A DNA stretch of 64,000 bases from Glycomyces harbinensis (GCF_900101745.1 NZ_FNAD01000001.1:372001-436000); one strand, 5' to 3'; counted from the stretch's first letter, positions 52,353 through 60,944 are shown. The notes: a model not told the origin generated them from the sequence alone. Numbers and translations: made by a program.

Positions 52353-52381
52353 GTTGATAGTTTGAAGTATCTAGTTCGTAC
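52353..52381 (+). promoter_or_regulatory. promoter region of the shikimate dehydrogenase operon
   Basis: A locally A/T-rich segment holds TTGATA (about 52354-52359) and TACATT (52379-52384, spacer about 19), with GATA/TATC arms (TTGATAG...GTATC) and the box TAGTTCGTAC shared with the transporter promoter. An RBS, GAGGAG, precedes GTG 52409. Confidence 0.4.
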
Positions 52382-52408
52382 ATTAGGTCTGACCTCCGAG
52401 GAGACCAC

Positions 52409-53293
52409 GTGCCGACCACTCCCACACCCCCCGACGCCACCCTCGTCGGGCTCATCGGCGCCGGGATCGGGCCCTCCCTCAGCCCGGCGATGCACGAGCG
52501 CGAGGCCGACGAACTCGGCCTGCGCTACCAGTACCGGCGCCTCGACCTCCTCGACCTCGACCTGCCGCCCGAGCGCGTCGGCGACCTCGTCGAGGCCGCC
52601 CGGCTCACCGGCTACACCGGACTCAACCTCACCCACCCCGTCAAGCAGATCGCCGCCGCCCACCTCGACACCCTCTCCGAAGAGGCCGCCGTGCTCGGCG
52701 CGGTCAACACCGTCCTGTTCACGGGCGGCAAGTCCGTCGGCTACAACACCGACGCCTCCGGCTTCGCCCGCAGCGCCATGACCGGCCTCGCCGACGCGGC
52801 CCTGGACCGGGTCGTCCTGCTCGGCGCCGGCGGCGCCGGGGCCGCGGTCGCCCACGCGCTGCTGGGCATCGGCGCCGGAACGGTCCGCGTCTTCGACCTC
52901 GACGCCGACCGCACCGCCCGCCTGGTCGACCGGCTCGGCGCCCACTTCGGACGCGACCGCATCCGCGCCGGGGCGACCGGCGGCCTCGAGGCCGCGATCC
53001 GCGACGCCGACGGCCTCGTCCACGCCACCCCCACCGGGATGCGCGAACACCCCGGCACCGCGGTCCCGCCCGCGTTCCTGCGACCCGACCTGTGGGTCGC
53101 CGAAGTCGTCTACTTCCCGCTGGAGACCGCCCTGCTCGCCGCCGCCCGCGCGGCGGGCTGCCGGGTCCTCGACGGCGGCCGGATGGCCGTCTACCAGGCC
53201 GTGGACTCCTTCCGGCTCTTCACCGGCGTCGAACCCGACGCCGACCGGATGCTCCGTCACTTCGACGGCCTCGCCGCCCGGCGGGAGGGCTGA
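52409..53293 (+). CDS. quinate/shikimate dehydrogenase
   Basis: A 294-aa shikimate-dehydrogenase-family enzyme. The substrate site is GPSLSPAMHE (Ser-Ser pair, residues 22-31), the catalytic Lys lies in GLNLTHPVKQ and Asp in GYNTDASGF; the Rossmann motif is LLGAGGAGAAVAHALLG. The N-terminal LIGAGIGPSLSPAMHEREADELGLRYQYRRLD pattern is that of catabolic, NAD-preferring quinate/shikimate dehydrogenases such as QsuD. It oxidises shikimate to 3-dehydroshikimate, feeding the next gene, which starts 4 bp after the stop. GTG 52409 follows GAGGAG. Confidence 0.88.
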   Translation: MPTTPTPPDATLVGLIGAGIGPSLSPAMHEREADELGLRYQYRRLDLLDLDLPPERVGDLVEAARLTGYTGLNLTHPVKQIAAAHLDTLSEEAAVLGAVNTVLFTGGKSVGYNTDASGFARSAMTGLADAALDRVVLLGAGGAGAAVAHALLGIGAGTVRVFDLDADRTARLVDRLGAHFGRDRIRAGATGGLEAAIRDADGLVHATPTGMREHPGTAVPPAFLRPDLWVAEVVYFPLETALLAAARAAGCRVLDGGRMAVYQAVDSFRLFTGVEPDADRMLRHFDGLAARREG

Positions 53294-53297
53294 CCCC

Positions 53298-55181
53298 ATG
53301 ACCGCACCGGCACACCGCCCCCGCCTCGGCATCGCGACCGTCTGCCTCTCCGGCACCCTGGAGGACAAGCTGGACGCCGCCGCGGCCGCCGGCTTCGACG
53401 GCGTCGAGATCTTCGAGAACGACTTCGTCGCCGCCGCGCTCACCCCCGAGCAGGTCCGCGCCCGCTGCGCCGACCTCGGCCTTGCCATCGACCTCTACCA
53501 GCCCTTCCGTGACTTCGAGGCCGTCCCGCCCGACCTCCATGAGGCGAACCTGCGCCGCGCGGAGCACAAGTTCGACGTCATGGAGCGCCTGGGCGCCGAC
53601 ACGATCCTGGTCTGCTCCACCGTGTCCCCGGACTCGGTGGACGACGACGACCTCGCGGCCGAGCAGCTGCACCGCCTCGCCGAACGCGCCGCCGACCACG
53701 GCATCCGCATCGCCTACGAGGCCCTGGCCTGGGGCCGGCACGTGAGCACCTACGACCACTCGTGGCGGATCGTGCGCCGCGCCGACCACCCGGCCCTGGG
53801 CCTGTGCCTCGACAGCTTCCACATCCTCTCCCGGGGCACCGACACCGCCGCGATCCGCGTCATCCCCGCCGAGAAGCTGTTCTTCCTCCAACTCGCCGAC
53901 GCCCCGCGCCTGCACATGGACGTGCTCAGTTGGAGCCGCCACCACCGCCTGTTCCCCGGCCAGGGCGCGTTCGACCTCACCGGCTTCCTCGACCTGGTGC
54001 TCGCGACCGGGTACACCGGCCCCTTGTCGCTGGAGGTCTTCAACGACGTGTTCCGCCAGGCCGACCCGCGCGTGGCCGCGGTGGACGCCCTGCGGTCCCT
54101 GCTGAGCCTCCAGGAATCGGTCGCGCGAGAAGGATCCGACCGCGCCCGCGCCTCGGTCGGCGGACTGCCGTCGACGCCGCCCGTGGAGGGGTTCGCGTTC
54201 GTCGAGATCGGCGCCGGGCGCGAGGCCGAGCCCCAGGTCGCCGCCGCGCTGGACGCGCTCGGCCTGGCGCGCACCGGCCAGCACCGGTCGAAGCCGGTCG
54301 CGTTGTGGCAGCGGGGGAGTGCGCGCGTGCTGGTGAACGGCGGCGTCGAGGACCCGGGCGCCACCATGGTGGCCGCGATCGCCGTCGAGAGCCCCGACCC
54401 GGCCGCGTCCGCCCGGCGGGCCGAACGGCTGCACGCGCCGATCCTGCCGCGCGAGCACCGCGCGGGCGAGGCCGACCTGGCGGCCGTCGCGGCCCCGGAC
54501 GGCACCTCGGTCTTCTTCTGCCGCACCGAAGCCGCCGAAGGCTGGACGGCCGACTTCGCGCCGACGGGGCGACCGGCGGCCGCCGACGTCGGCCCGACCG
54601 CGGTCGACCACGTGGCGCTGACCCAGCAGACCGACGACTTCGACGGCGCGGCCCTGTTCTACCGCACCGTCTTCGGCCTCCACCCCGAAGTCCCCGCCGA
54701 GGTCGCCGCCCCCTTCGGGCTGGTGCGGAGCCTGTCGATGACCGATGCGGCGCAGCGGGTCCGGATCGCCCTGAGCGTCGCGGCGGTGCGCCGCGGCGAC
54801 TGGGCCCCGGGGGTGCCGCACCCGCAGCACGTGGCCTTCGCGACCGACGACGTCGAGCAGGTGGCCCGGCGGCTGCGCGAGCGCGGCCTGCTGCTGGCGA
54901 TCCCGGACAACTACTACGACGACCTCGACGCGAGGCTCGCGCTCCCTTCGGACCGCCTGGCGTCCATGCGGGAGCACTCGCTCATGTACGACCGGGACGA
55001 GCACGGCGCATTCCTGCACTGCTACACGCCGGTGCTCGGTTCGCGCGTCTTCTTCGAGGTCGTGCACCGCATCGGCGGCTACCGCGGCTACGGGGCGTCG
55101 AACGCCCCGGTCCGCATGGCCGCCCACCGCCGCGCGCGCCTCCAGCGGTCCAGGCGCGCCCCGGCACCTGACACGCACTAG
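53298..55181 (+). CDS. qsuB: 3-dehydroshikimate dehydratase fused to an HPPD-like domain (QsuB/QuiC1 type)
   Basis: A 627-aa two-domain enzyme converting 3-dehydroshikimate to protocatechuate. The N-terminal xylose-isomerase-like barrel (1-280) holds the four metal ligands in IAYEALAWG, GLCLDSFHI, FFLQLADAP and SLEVFNDVFR. The C-terminal half (about 290-610) is a VOC fold like 4-hydroxyphenylpyruvate dioxygenase, with its own His-His-Glu pattern: VDHVAL, PQHVAF and VFFEVVHRIGGYRGYG. In characterised QuiC1 the second domain has no known dioxygenase activity. The start lies 4 bp after the dehydrogenase stop. Confidence 0.9.
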   Translation: MTAPAHRPRLGIATVCLSGTLEDKLDAAAAAGFDGVEIFENDFVAAALTPEQVRARCADLGLAIDLYQPFRDFEAVPPDLHEANLRRAEHKFDVMERLGADTILVCSTVSPDSVDDDDLAAEQLHRLAERAADHGIRIAYEALAWGRHVSTYDHSWRIVRRADHPALGLCLDSFHILSRGTDTAAIRVIPAEKLFFLQLADAPRLHMDVLSWSRHHRLFPGQGAFDLTGFLDLVLATGYTGPLSLEVFNDVFRQADPRVAAVDALRSLLSLQESVAREGSDRARASVGGLPSTPPVEGFAFVEIGAGREAEPQVAAALDALGLARTGQHRSKPVALWQRGSARVLVNGGVEDPGATMVAAIAVESPDPAASARRAERLHAPILPREHRAGEADLAAVAAPDGTSVFFCRTEAAEGWTADFAPTGRPAAADVGPTAVDHVALTQQTDDFDGAALFYRTVFGLHPEVPAEVAAPFGLVRSLSMTDAAQRVRIALSVAAVRRGDWAPGVPHPQHVAFATDDVEQVARRLRERGLLLAIPDNYYDDLDARLALPSDRLASMREHSLMYDRDEHGAFLHCYTPVLGSRVFFEVVHRIGGYRGYGASNAPVRMAAHRRARLQRSRRAPAPDTH

Positions 55182-55188
55182 CATCGGC

Positions 55189-55365
55189 ATGGTGAGCGCA
55201 CCGTCCGTCATCCTGTTGGCGATCGCCATTCCCAGTGGCGCACTGGCCCTGTTCGCGCTCGTCTTCTTCCTTCTCGGCCGGAGGATGCGGCGACTGCGCC
55301 GCGAGGGCCGGGTCACCTACTCGGCGAAGACCTCGTCGGACAGCAACGCGAACTTCACCGGGTAG
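55189..55365 (+). CDS. small single-span membrane protein
   Basis: A 57-58-aa protein too short for most gene callers. Residues 5-30 form one membrane helix (VILLAIAIPSGALALFALVFFL), followed by RRMRRLRREGR, a positive-inside tail, and a Ser/Asn-rich end. TAGCAT (55179-55184), which overlaps the stop codon of the preceding gene, could be a -10 box: it is 4 nt from ATG 55189 and 7 nt from GTG 55192, so a leaderless GTG start is possible. Conserved short membrane proteins of this form are common in actinobacteria; function unknown. Confidence 0.5.
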   Translation: MVSAPSVILLAIAIPSGALALFALVFFLLGRRMRRLRREGRVTYSAKTSSDSNANFTG

Positions 55366-55389
55366 GCGACCGCCCCCGTCCGGGCGGCG

Positions 55390-55424
55390 GGAACCCGGCT
55401 GTTCAGGGGTTACCCGCGGGTTCC
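55390..55424 (+). terminator. hairpin before the GH1 operon
   Basis: GGAACCCG (55390-55397) pairs with CGGGTTCC (55417-55424). It could terminate the small membrane protein transcript. Confidence 0.4.
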
Positions 55425-55473
55425 ACGACTGGTATCTTCACGAAAGTTATCCACGTCACTCTCGGAGGTTCCT

Positions 55474-56844
55474 GTGGTCGCAATGCCGCGCCTGCCCGAA
55501 GGATTCGCGTGGGGGGTCGCCACCTCGGCCTTCCAGATCGAAGGCGCCCCGGACGAGGACGGCCGGGGCCCGTCCGTGTGGGACGCCTTCGTCGACACGC
55601 CCGGGAAGATCCGCGACGGCCACACCGCCCGCACCGCGTGCGACCACTACCGCCGCTACCCCGAGGACGTCGCCCTCATGAAGGACCTCGGCGTCGACTA
55701 CTACCGCTTCTCCGTCAGCTGGCCCCGCGTCCAGCCCACCGGGACCGGCCCGGCCAACGCCCCCGGCCTCGACTTCTACGAGCGGCTCGTCGACGCCCTC
55801 CTCGAAGCCGGCGTCAAACCGATGGCCACCCTCTACCACTGGGACCTCCCGCTGGCCCTCGAAGACGACGCCGACGGCCCCGGCGGCTGGCTCGACCGCG
55901 ACACCGCCCACCGCTTCGCCGAGTACGCGCGGCTCGTCGCCGAGCGCCTCGGCGACCGCGTCGACCACTGGATCACCCTCAACGAGCCGTTCGAGCACAT
56001 GGCCCTGGGCTACGCGCTCGGCGAGCACGCCCCCGGCCGCACCCTCCTCCTCGACGCCCTCCCCGCCGCCCACCACCAGCTCCTGGGCCACGGCCTCGCG
56101 ACCGCCGCCCTCCGCGCCGCCGGCGCCGGGCACGTCATGCTCACCAACAGCTACACGCCCGCGGTCCCCTTCAGCGGCAACGAATCCGACCTCGCCGCCG
56201 CCAGCGCCTACGACGCCCTCCACCGCGGCGTCTTCACCGACCCCGTGCTCCTGGGCCGCTACCCCGACCTGTCCGCCTACGGCCTCGGCGACACCGCCGC
56301 CGACCCCTCCGCACTGCCCTTCGTCAAGGACGGCGACCTCGCCGCCATCGCCCAGCCCCTCGACGGCCTCGGCGTCAACTACTACAACCCCACCCGCCTC
56401 GCCGCCCCCGCACCGGAGACCGTGTTCCCCTTCGACATCGCCGAGTTCGACCACGCCCCGACCACCGACTTCGACTGGCCCGTCATCCCCTCGGGCCTCA
56501 CCCAGACCCTCGTCGACCTCACCCGCGACTACGGCGAGGCCCTGCCGCCCCTGTGGGTCACCGAGAACGGCTGCTCCTACGACGTCGCCCCCGGCCCCGA
56601 CGGCGCCATCGACGACCACCAGCGCATCGACTTCCTCGACGCCCACGTGAGGGCCCTCGCCGACGCCCTCGACCAGGGCGCCGACGTCCGCGGCTACCTC
56701 GTCTGGAGCCTGCTCGACAACTTCGAATGGGCCGAGGGCCGCCACCAGAAGTTCGGCCTCGTCGACGTCGACGAGCAGACGCAGGACCGCACCCCCAAGG
56801 CCTCCTACCACTGGTACCGGTCCCTCATCGCCGACCAGGCCTGA
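55474..56844 (+). CDS. GH1 beta-glucosidase
   Basis: A 456-aa glycoside hydrolase family 1 enzyme. The N-terminal signature FAWGVATSAFQIEGAPDEDGRGPSVWDAF, the acid/base Glu171 in WITLNEPFEH and the nucleophile Glu364 in WVTENGCSYD are all present, with the barrel ending YLVWSLLDNFEWAEG. No signal peptide, so it hydrolyses imported beta-glucosides or cellobiose in the cytosol by the retaining mechanism. GTG 55474 is preceded by GGAGGTT. The MFS gene starts 3 bp after the stop, suggesting uptake and hydrolysis are co-expressed. Confidence 0.93.
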   Translation: MVAMPRLPEGFAWGVATSAFQIEGAPDEDGRGPSVWDAFVDTPGKIRDGHTARTACDHYRRYPEDVALMKDLGVDYYRFSVSWPRVQPTGTGPANAPGLDFYERLVDALLEAGVKPMATLYHWDLPLALEDDADGPGGWLDRDTAHRFAEYARLVAERLGDRVDHWITLNEPFEHMALGYALGEHAPGRTLLLDALPAAHHQLLGHGLATAALRAAGAGHVMLTNSYTPAVPFSGNESDLAAASAYDALHRGVFTDPVLLGRYPDLSAYGLGDTAADPSALPFVKDGDLAAIAQPLDGLGVNYYNPTRLAAPAPETVFPFDIAEFDHAPTTDFDWPVIPSGLTQTLVDLTRDYGEALPPLWVTENGCSYDVAPGPDGAIDDHQRIDFLDAHVRALADALDQGADVRGYLVWSLLDNFEWAEGRHQKFGLVDVDEQTQDRTPKASYHWYRSLIADQA

Positions 56845-56847
56845 CCG

Positions 56848-58119
56848 ATGACCACCACCCCTCAAGCCCCGCCCGCCGCCCTCACCGAACCCCGGCGCAA
56901 CGTCGGCCCCGTCTGGATCGGCGGCATCACCAGCGCCGTCCTCGGCCTCTACATGGCCTTCTTCACCCCGATCCAGGTGCTGCTCCCGCTCCAGCTCGCC
57001 GCCATCGACGAGGACGGCAAGGTCGCCGCCTTCGGCCTGGTCACCGGCGTCGGCGCCCTCGTCGCCGTCATCGCCAACCCCCTCGCCGGGGCCCTGTCCG
57101 ACCGCACCACCGGGCGCTTCGGCCGCCGCCACCCCTGGACCCTCGGCGGCGTCCTCATCGGCGCCGCCGCCCTCGCCCTCCTGGGCCACCAGTCCACCGT
57201 CCTGGGCGTGCTCGTGTGCTGGTGCCTCGCCCAGGCCGCCCTCAACGCCGGATACGCCAGCGTCAACGCCGGCATCCCCGACCACGTGCCGGTCCGCCAG
57301 CGGGCCGTCGTCTCCGGCTGGATCGGCTTCCCCCAGGCGCTCGGGCTCGTCCTCGGCGCGGTCGTGGTGACCGTGCTCGTCACCGACCTCGCCGCCGGCT
57401 ACCTCGTGATCGGCCTCGCCGCCGTCGCGCTGGCACTCCCGTTCGTGCTGTCCACACCGGATCCGCCGCTGCCGCGCCGCGCCCGCCCGCCCTTCTCGTG
57501 GCGCGCGCTGCTGGGCGCCTTCTGGGTCTCGCCGCGCGCCCACCCCGACTTCGCCTGGGCCTGGTTCACCCGCTTCCTCGTCATGCTCGGCAACGCGATC
57601 GGCACCCTCTACCTGCTGTTCTTCCTCCAGGACGCGGTCGGCTACGAGCGGCTGTTCCCCGGGCGCAGCGCCGACGAGGGCGTGCTGATCCTCGTGGTGC
57701 TCTACACCGCCGGCGTGGTCGCCACCTCGGTCGTCGGCGGCGTCGTCTCCGACCGGATCGGGCGCCGCAAGGCCCTGGTCGCCGCGTCCTGCGCGGTCAT
57801 GGCGTTCGCGGCGCTCCTGCTGACGTTCTGGCACACGTGGCCCGCGGCCATCGCCGCCGCCGCGATCATGGGCGCGGGCTTCGGCGTGTACCTGTCGGTC
57901 GACCAGGCCCTCATCACCCAGGTCCTGCCCGCGGCCACCGACCGCGCCAAGGACCTCGGCATCATCAACATCGCCAGCACCGCACCGCAGGTCCTCGGCC
58001 CGGCCCTCGCGGCACCCGTCGTCGCCCACTTCGGCGGCTACGGCACGCTCTACGCGCTCGCCACCGTCGTCACGCTCCTGGGCGGCGTCCTGGTCTGGAA
58101 GATCAAGTCCGTCCCCTAG
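56848..58119 (+). CDS. MFS transporter, probable oligosaccharide/glycoside uptake
   Basis: A 423-aa transporter with 12 predicted helices. The loop 2-3 motif NPLAGALSDRTTGRFGRRHPW resembles sugar-cation symporters of the GPH/MFS_2 type, where RTxxxxGRRRPW is typical. It lies 3 bp after the GH1 gene, so it probably imports the beta-glucoside. The last codons (KIKSVP and TAG) fall at the left inverted repeat of the acetyltransferase cassette; the stop codon TAG is part of the repeat's CTAG, so the native C-terminus may have been altered. Confidence 0.82.
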   Translation: MTTTPQAPPAALTEPRRNVGPVWIGGITSAVLGLYMAFFTPIQVLLPLQLAAIDEDGKVAAFGLVTGVGALVAVIANPLAGALSDRTTGRFGRRHPWTLGGVLIGAAALALLGHQSTVLGVLVCWCLAQAALNAGYASVNAGIPDHVPVRQRAVVSGWIGFPQALGLVLGAVVVTVLVTDLAAGYLVIGLAAVALALPFVLSTPDPPLPRRARPPFSWRALLGAFWVSPRAHPDFAWAWFTRFLVMLGNAIGTLYLLFFLQDAVGYERLFPGRSADEGVLILVVLYTAGVVATSVVGGVVSDRIGRRKALVAASCAVMAFAALLLTFWHTWPAAIAAAAIMGAGFGVYLSVDQALITQVLPAATDRAKDLGIINIASTAPQVLGPALAAPVVAHFGGYGTLYALATVVTLLGGVLVWKIKSVP

Positions 58120-58336
58120 TACTCTGCGGCACTTGGCGTTGTCGTCGCTGAGGCCGGCCGCTGCCCAGCGGCGGACGTGGATGTCGCTCGGAGCGGCGTG
58201 GCCGGTTCGCAGGTGGAGCAGCGCCTGGTCAGGAGGGCGGGGCGGTATCCGGCTCCTGCTATGCTCGGCGACGTACCGCACCGGTGGCGGCCTCCAGCAT
58301 CCTTGCGCTCACGCGCTGTCCTCGTGGAGGTCTTCA
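58120..58336. other. non-coding left part of the cassette
   Basis: No gene with start and RBS was found here. On the minus strand a frame reading LLHLRTGHAAPSDIHVRRW looks protein-like but has no proper start, and I could not assign it to a family; it may be a degraded coding remnant. Confidence 0.35.
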
Positions 58337-59260
58337 ATGCCCGATATTCATGTGCGCCCCTTTCGCCGCAGCGACCGCGAGCAGCTCACCGATCTGGTCA
58401 ACGCCCATGTTCGCGCGGTCGTCCCGGGCTTGTCGGTGCCGGTCAACACCGTCTTGAGTGCGCTTGAACGAGAAGCCGGGGAGTTCATCACCGACCCGTG
58501 GGTCACGGATCGAGTGAGCTTGGTGGCCGAGCAGCGTGCGCGTGTCGTGGCCGCCGCGCACCTCCTGCGGTACGGTGCCGGCGAGGAGGTCGGGGATTTC
58601 TATCGCGACGCCGGCGAGATCCGGTGGCTGGTGCACTGGCCCGCTGCGTCGTACTGGCCCGACTCCGCACTCGCTGCCGAGGCCCTCATCGCCGCCTGCC
58701 TCGCCCAGATGCGCCGTTGGGGCGTCTCGCGCCGGTACGCGGACGGGTCCCTGCCGGCCCCTGGCGTGTACGGAGTGCCCCAGCAGTGGCCGCACATCCG
58801 CGGCCTGTACGAGCGCGCCGGGTTCGCCGACCAGGGACGCACTGAAGTCCTGCTGCTCGCCGCGGTCGACGAGATCCCGACCCCGGGCACGGCACCGCTG
58901 GAGACACTGCGGCTGCGCCGCACGCTCGGGGTGAACGGGACTCGGCTGGCCGCCTGGCTCGGGGATGAGGAGATCGGGTGGATCGAGGTGGACACCGGCC
59001 TGGCCGAGGCCGGTCGGCTGGTGCGCCTGGGCGGGTGGGCGGACGTGGGCAACCTCGAAGTCGACCAGGCCTATCGCCGCCGCGGGGTGGCGACCTGGCT
59101 GGTTGGCCAGGCCGCGGAGTGGCTGCGCCTGGGTCGGATCGACCGGCTCCTGGGCTACGCCACGCCCGATGAGAAGGACGGCTTGGAGTTCCTGCACCGG
59201 GTCGGCTTCCGCGAACTGACGCGGACCAGCCGGGACTGGATCCACCTGGCGGACAGCTGA
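58337..59260 (+). CDS. tandem GNAT acetyltransferase
   Basis: A 307-aa protein with two GNAT folds. The first (residues 1-150) begins IHVRPFRRSDREQLTDLVNAHV and ends PHIRGLYERAGFADQG; the second (about 165-307) contains the acetyl-CoA loop LEVDQAYRRRGVATWLVGQAAEWL and ends FLHRVGFRELTRTSRDW. The substrate is unknown: an antibiotic, amine or protein N-terminus. GTGGAGG lies 6 nt before ATG 58337. Codon use is a little less GC-extreme than its neighbours, and the gene lies alone between inverted repeats, both fitting acquisition as a unit. Confidence 0.83.
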   Translation: MPDIHVRPFRRSDREQLTDLVNAHVRAVVPGLSVPVNTVLSALEREAGEFITDPWVTDRVSLVAEQRARVVAAAHLLRYGAGEEVGDFYRDAGEIRWLVHWPAASYWPDSALAAEALIAACLAQMRRWGVSRRYADGSLPAPGVYGVPQQWPHIRGLYERAGFADQGRTEVLLLAAVDEIPTPGTAPLETLRLRRTLGVNGTRLAAWLGDEEIGWIEVDTGLAEAGRLVRLGGWADVGNLEVDQAYRRRGVATWLVGQAAEWLRLGRIDRLLGYATPDEKDGLEFLHRVGFRELTRTSRDWIHLADS

Positions 59261-59351
59261 ACCCGGTGGCCCCGTCCGCGGCCCTCGCGCGCACCGGCCG
59301 AGCGTGTTTTCCCAGGCTGACCGGCCTCGGCTCCCAAGCGCCGCAGCAGTA

Positions 59352-60848
59352 CTAGGGCCTGTCCTGTGGATCAGGACGGCGCCGCACGCCGTAGAGGCGG
59401 TCCAGGTCCAGCAGGGCCACACGGGGATCGCGGTCGGCGGCGGCGCCCAGTTCGGACGTGAACCCGGTCAGCGAGAACACCCCGAAGACCGCGTGCTCGG
59501 TGCGGTACCCCATGCCGGTCAGCATCCCCGCGATGTCCCGCAGCCGCTCCAGCGCGCCGGTGCCCTGGCGCTGCCCGGTCGCCTTCGCCTCCCCGATGAA
59601 GGTCACCGCCTTCCCCTGGAGCGCGAGGACGTCGACCTCGTACTTGGCCCGACCCGCGTTGTCGTGCACGTTCGCGGTGCCGACCTCGCCGAACCCCTCG
59701 GGCCGCCCGAGGTCCTCGGGCGCGAAGCGGTGCACCCACTCCCGGGCCAGCTCCTCGAAGTGCGGGCCGAGGATCTGGGACCGGAACGTGTCCCGCATGG
59801 CCCCCCACACCTGCTCGGACCGGCCCAGGTCGAGCTGCCCGAGCCGCGGGGCGGTGATGAGCCGGTCGAAGCGGATGACCGGGTCGCGCACGCTGATCGA
59901 GGAGCGCCCGCGCACCAGGTCGGCGCGCCGGGCCACGTACCCGGTCGACTCCAGGGTCCGCAGGAGCGGGCGGACCGCGTCCTTGCTGCGGCCGGTCTCG
60001 GCCCCGATCTTCGCCAGCGACGTGGAGCCTCGGCTGATCGCGCCGAGCACGTCGTAGTACGCCGACCGGTCGGAGATCCGCGGGTCCTCGCGCAGCAGGT
60101 AGTCCACCTCGGCGGTGGTGAACACGCCCAGGCCCTTGCTCAGCAGCGTGTCGGGCACCCACTGCTCGAACTCGGCGGGGCTCTGCGGGGTGCGGTCGAT
60201 GAGCTGCCGGTAGCCGGGGTAGCCGCCGACGCACGCGTGGACCTTCAGGTTCGTCTCGGGGTCGGCGATGCCCCAGAGGTCGGCGGTCTGGCGGTAGTCC
60301 AGCGGGCCGAGCTGGAGGTCCACCATGGCCCGGCCGCGCAGCGGCCTGGTGCCCGACAGGAGCTCGCGCATGACGCTGAGGGCGGACCCGCAGAGGATGA
60401 CGCGCCCGCCGGGGCCCTCGCCGCGCTGCGCCCGGTCGAACAGCAGCTGGAGGATGCCGGGCAGCTGCGGGGCCTTGGCCATCGCGTACGGGAACTCGTC
60501 GATCACCAGCAGGGGCGCCCGGCCCGCCGGGGCGGTGCGGGCGGCGACGTCGAGCGCGGTCACGAGCAGGGACTCCCAGTCGGCCGCGGCGCCTCCGGTG
60601 ATGCCGCCGTGCGCACTGACGGCGGTCGCGAACCGGGCGCGGGCCGCGAGGTCGCCCTCCTCCTGGACGCACGCGTGGTAGAGCCCGCCCACGGCGCCCG
60701 CGGCCGCGGCGAGCAGGTGCGTCTTGCCCGCGCGGCGGCGCCCGGAGACGATGCCGATCCGGAGCGCGCCGTCGCCGCCCGAGCCCAGGAACCGCTCCAG
60801 CACCTGCCACTCGAGGTCCCGGCCGATGATCGAATCGGGCTTGTCCAC
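59352..60848 (-). CDS. AAA ATPase with winged helix and DUF234 nuclease-like domain
   Basis: A 498-aa ATPase of the archaeal-type ATPase/DUF234 family. Walker A GRRRAGKT (36-43), Walker B LLVIDEFPY (about 117), a middle winged helix (SLAKIGAETGRSKDAVRPLLRTLESTGYV) and a C-terminal DUF234 domain with PD-(D/E)XK-like YEVDVLALQGKAVTFIGEAKATG. Such proteins are linked to DNA metabolism or mobile elements; their role is unresolved. GTG 60848 is chosen for its GGAGG; GTG 60860 is possible. Twin palindromes lie 50 bp upstream. The last codons coincide with the right repeat of the acetyltransferase cassette. Confidence 0.75.
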   Translation of the reverse strand: MDKPDSIIGRDLEWQVLERFLGSGGDGALRIGIVSGRRRAGKTHLLAAAAGAVGGLYHACVQEEGDLAARARFATAVSAHGGITGGAAADWESLLVTALDVAARTAPAGRAPLLVIDEFPYAMAKAPQLPGILQLLFDRAQRGEGPGGRVILCGSALSVMRELLSGTRPLRGRAMVDLQLGPLDYRQTADLWGIADPETNLKVHACVGGYPGYRQLIDRTPQSPAEFEQWVPDTLLSKGLGVFTTAEVDYLLREDPRISDRSAYYDVLGAISRGSTSLAKIGAETGRSKDAVRPLLRTLESTGYVARRADLVRGRSSISVRDPVIRFDRLITAPRLGQLDLGRSEQVWGAMRDTFRSQILGPHFEELAREWVHRFAPEDLGRPEGFGEVGTANVHDNAGRAKYEVDVLALQGKAVTFIGEAKATGQRQGTGALERLRDIAGMLTGMGYRTEHAVFGVFSLTGFTSELGAAADRDPRVALLDLDRLYGVRRRPDPQDRP

Positions 60849-60898
60849 GCGCGCCTCCACTGCCGCGGCCCCCGGCGGACCGCACTCGTGTCATCCAG

Positions 60899-60944
60899 AC
60901 TACACGAATATCGTGTAGTTGTGACTACACGATATTCGTGTAGT
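60899..60944. promoter_or_regulatory. two tandem 21-bp palindromes
   Basis: CTACACGAATATCGTGTAG and CTACACGATATTCGTGTAG, each extended by one A/T pair, occupy 60899-60919 and 60924-60944 with 4 nt between. Each is a palindrome and the pair is itself nearly symmetric. They lie between the ATPase gene (minus) and the small protein gene (plus), in DNA far richer in A/T than the surroundings. Likely operators for a dimer, perhaps the ATPase's own winged helix. Confidence 0.65.

Larger units (their letters stand above)
58114..59357. mobile_element. acetyltransferase cassette bounded by inverted repeats
   Basis: The left end (58114-58136) and right end (59334-59357) are inverted copies: CCCTAGTACT, then CTGCGGC, then CTTGG, with one extra base and one substitution between them over 23-24 positions. 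A weaker GAGGCC match continues inward. Both ends begin with CTAG, which could be a target duplication. The 1.2-kb interior carries a GNAT gene and no transposase. The repeats supply the TAG stop codons of both outside genes. I read it as a transposon remnant or non-autonomous element. Confidence 0.6.

Noticed and set aside
58140-58336. Possible transposase fragment on the minus strand of the cassette
   Set aside because: A protein-like stretch exists but no DDE or other transposase motif could be identified, so it is not called.
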